Assembly (NCBI GenBank): GCA_017305815.1
Contig: JAFKJZ010000244.1
Location: 1 to 5,353, forward strand
DNA from: Hyphomicrobiales bacterium
GTDB taxonomy: Bacteria; Pseudomonadota; Alphaproteobacteria; Rhizobiales; Kaistiaceae
Length of the DNA: 5,353 nucleotides
Direction of reading: 5' to 3'
The position numbers were made by a program, and so were the translations under genes. A model generated the notes under the pieces. The model was not told the origin of the DNA. It made no database searches and saw only the letters and a list, made by a program, of their open reading frames with translations. Every line of letters begins with the position of its first letter. Positions within the stretch are counted from its first letter, which is position 1. This document shows, one piece after another, positions 4,805-5,353 of this stretch.

Positions 4805-5353
4805 ATGACCATCAGCATCGCGACCTGGAACATCAATTCGGTCCGCCTCCGGATCGATCTCGTCACCGCCTTCCTGGAGGCGCATCAGCCCGATGTGCTC
4901 TGCCTGCAGGAGATCAAGTGCATCGAGGACAATTTCCCCTCCGCCGCCTTCAAGAAGCTCGGCTACATCCACCAGGCCGTGCACGGCCAGAAGGGCTATC
5001 ACGGCGTCGCCACCGTCTCGCGCAAGCCGTTCATCGAGACGAAGCGGCGCGGCTTCTTCGGCAAGGAGGATGCCCGCCACATCTCCGTCTCGCTGACCGA
5101 CCGCGAGCTGCCGATCACGCTGCACAATTTCTACATCCCGGCCGGCGGCGACGAGCCGGATCCCGCGATCAACGACAAGTTCGCCCACAAGCTCGGCTTC
5201 CTGGAAGAGATGAAGAGCTGGCTGACCGGCGCCGAGACCAGCGGCCCCGCCATCCTCGTCGGCGACCTGAACATCGCGCCCTATGAGCACGACGTCTGGT
5301 CGCACAAGCAGCTGCTCGACGTCGTCAGCCACACGCCGGTCGAGACGAAGTTG
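4805..5353 (+). CDS. xthA: Exodeoxyribonuclease III (AP endonuclease family 1), 3' partial
   Basis: This enzyme cleaves DNA at abasic sites and trims 3' blocked ends in base excision repair, using a divalent metal. The frame starts at ATG 4805 (AGGGG at 4794-4798, six-base spacer) and runs open off the right edge: 183 of roughly 260 residues are present. The N-terminal strand TWNINS contains Asn9. The family signature PDVLCLQEIK at 29-38 carries the metal ligand Glu36. HNFYIPAG contains Tyr110, and GDLNIAP at 153-159 carries catalytic Asp154 and Asn156. The C-terminal catalytic Asp-His region lies beyond the window, so completeness cannot be judged. The PAGGDEPD loop and spacing match bacterial XthA. 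It sits behind the 4623-4661 terminator, so it is probably transcribed at least partly independently of lolA. Confidence 0.95.
   Translation, partial: MTISIATWNINSVRLRIDLVTAFLEAHQPDVLCLQEIKCIEDNFPSAAFKKLGYIHQAVHGQKGYHGVATVSRKPFIETKRRGFFGKEDARHISVSLTDRELPITLHNFYIPAGGDEPDPAINDKFAHKLGFLEEMKSWLTGAETSGPAILVGDLNIAPYEHDVWSHKQLLDVVSHTPVETKL

Noticed and set aside
4592..5332. 246-codon minus-strand open frame over xthA
   Set aside because: Codon-aligned antisense of xthA. The sense frame carries all recognised catalytic motifs.

Overview
The window is GC-rich (about two-thirds G+C by eye, with codons ending mostly in G or C) and reads as ordinary chromosomal core genome of an alphaproteobacterium, most likely in the Hyphomicrobiales (Rhizobiales). 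The basis is protein style: a rhizobial-type FtsK motor, a LolA with a matching composition, and an exonuclease III-type enzyme. The species cannot be named from sequence alone.

Layout, all genes on the + strand: (1) the 3' part of a fold-type I PLP aminotransferase resembling DapC (succinyldiaminopimelate transaminase), cut by the left edge; (2) a 170-base gap with a strong Shine-Dalgarno in front of a 16-codon ORF that ends seven bases before the preferred ftsK start; (3) ftsK, complete, encoding a membrane-anchored DNA translocase; (4) a gap of about 165 bases with two hairpins, a TTGACG box and five degenerate 9-base tandem units; (5) a lolA-family gene, complete, whose signal peptide looks twin-arginine-like; (6) a 384-base gap holding consecutive stem-loops that end in a clear intrinsic terminator, a second terminator-like hairpin, and two overlapping hairpins next to the start of the last gene; (7) xthA, an exodeoxyribonuclease III/AP endonuclease, cut by the right edge.

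The functions fit a growth and cell-envelope neighbourhood: diaminopimelate supply for peptidoglycan and lysine, chromosome segregation at the division septum, lipoprotein transport to the outer membrane, and DNA repair. The gene gaps are large enough that a single tight operon is not obvious. The terminator between lolA and xthA suggests separate transcription of xthA, or an attenuated read-through.

I see no mobile element, CRISPR array, tRNA, rRNA or clearly novel multi-gene system. The observations most worth a second look are non-coding: the structured region before and including the 4623-4661 terminator (candidate small RNA or attenuator), the hairpin pairing with the xthA ribosome binding site, the short ORF before ftsK, and an apparent Asn-to-Ala change at a conserved PLP-contacting site of the aminotransferase.
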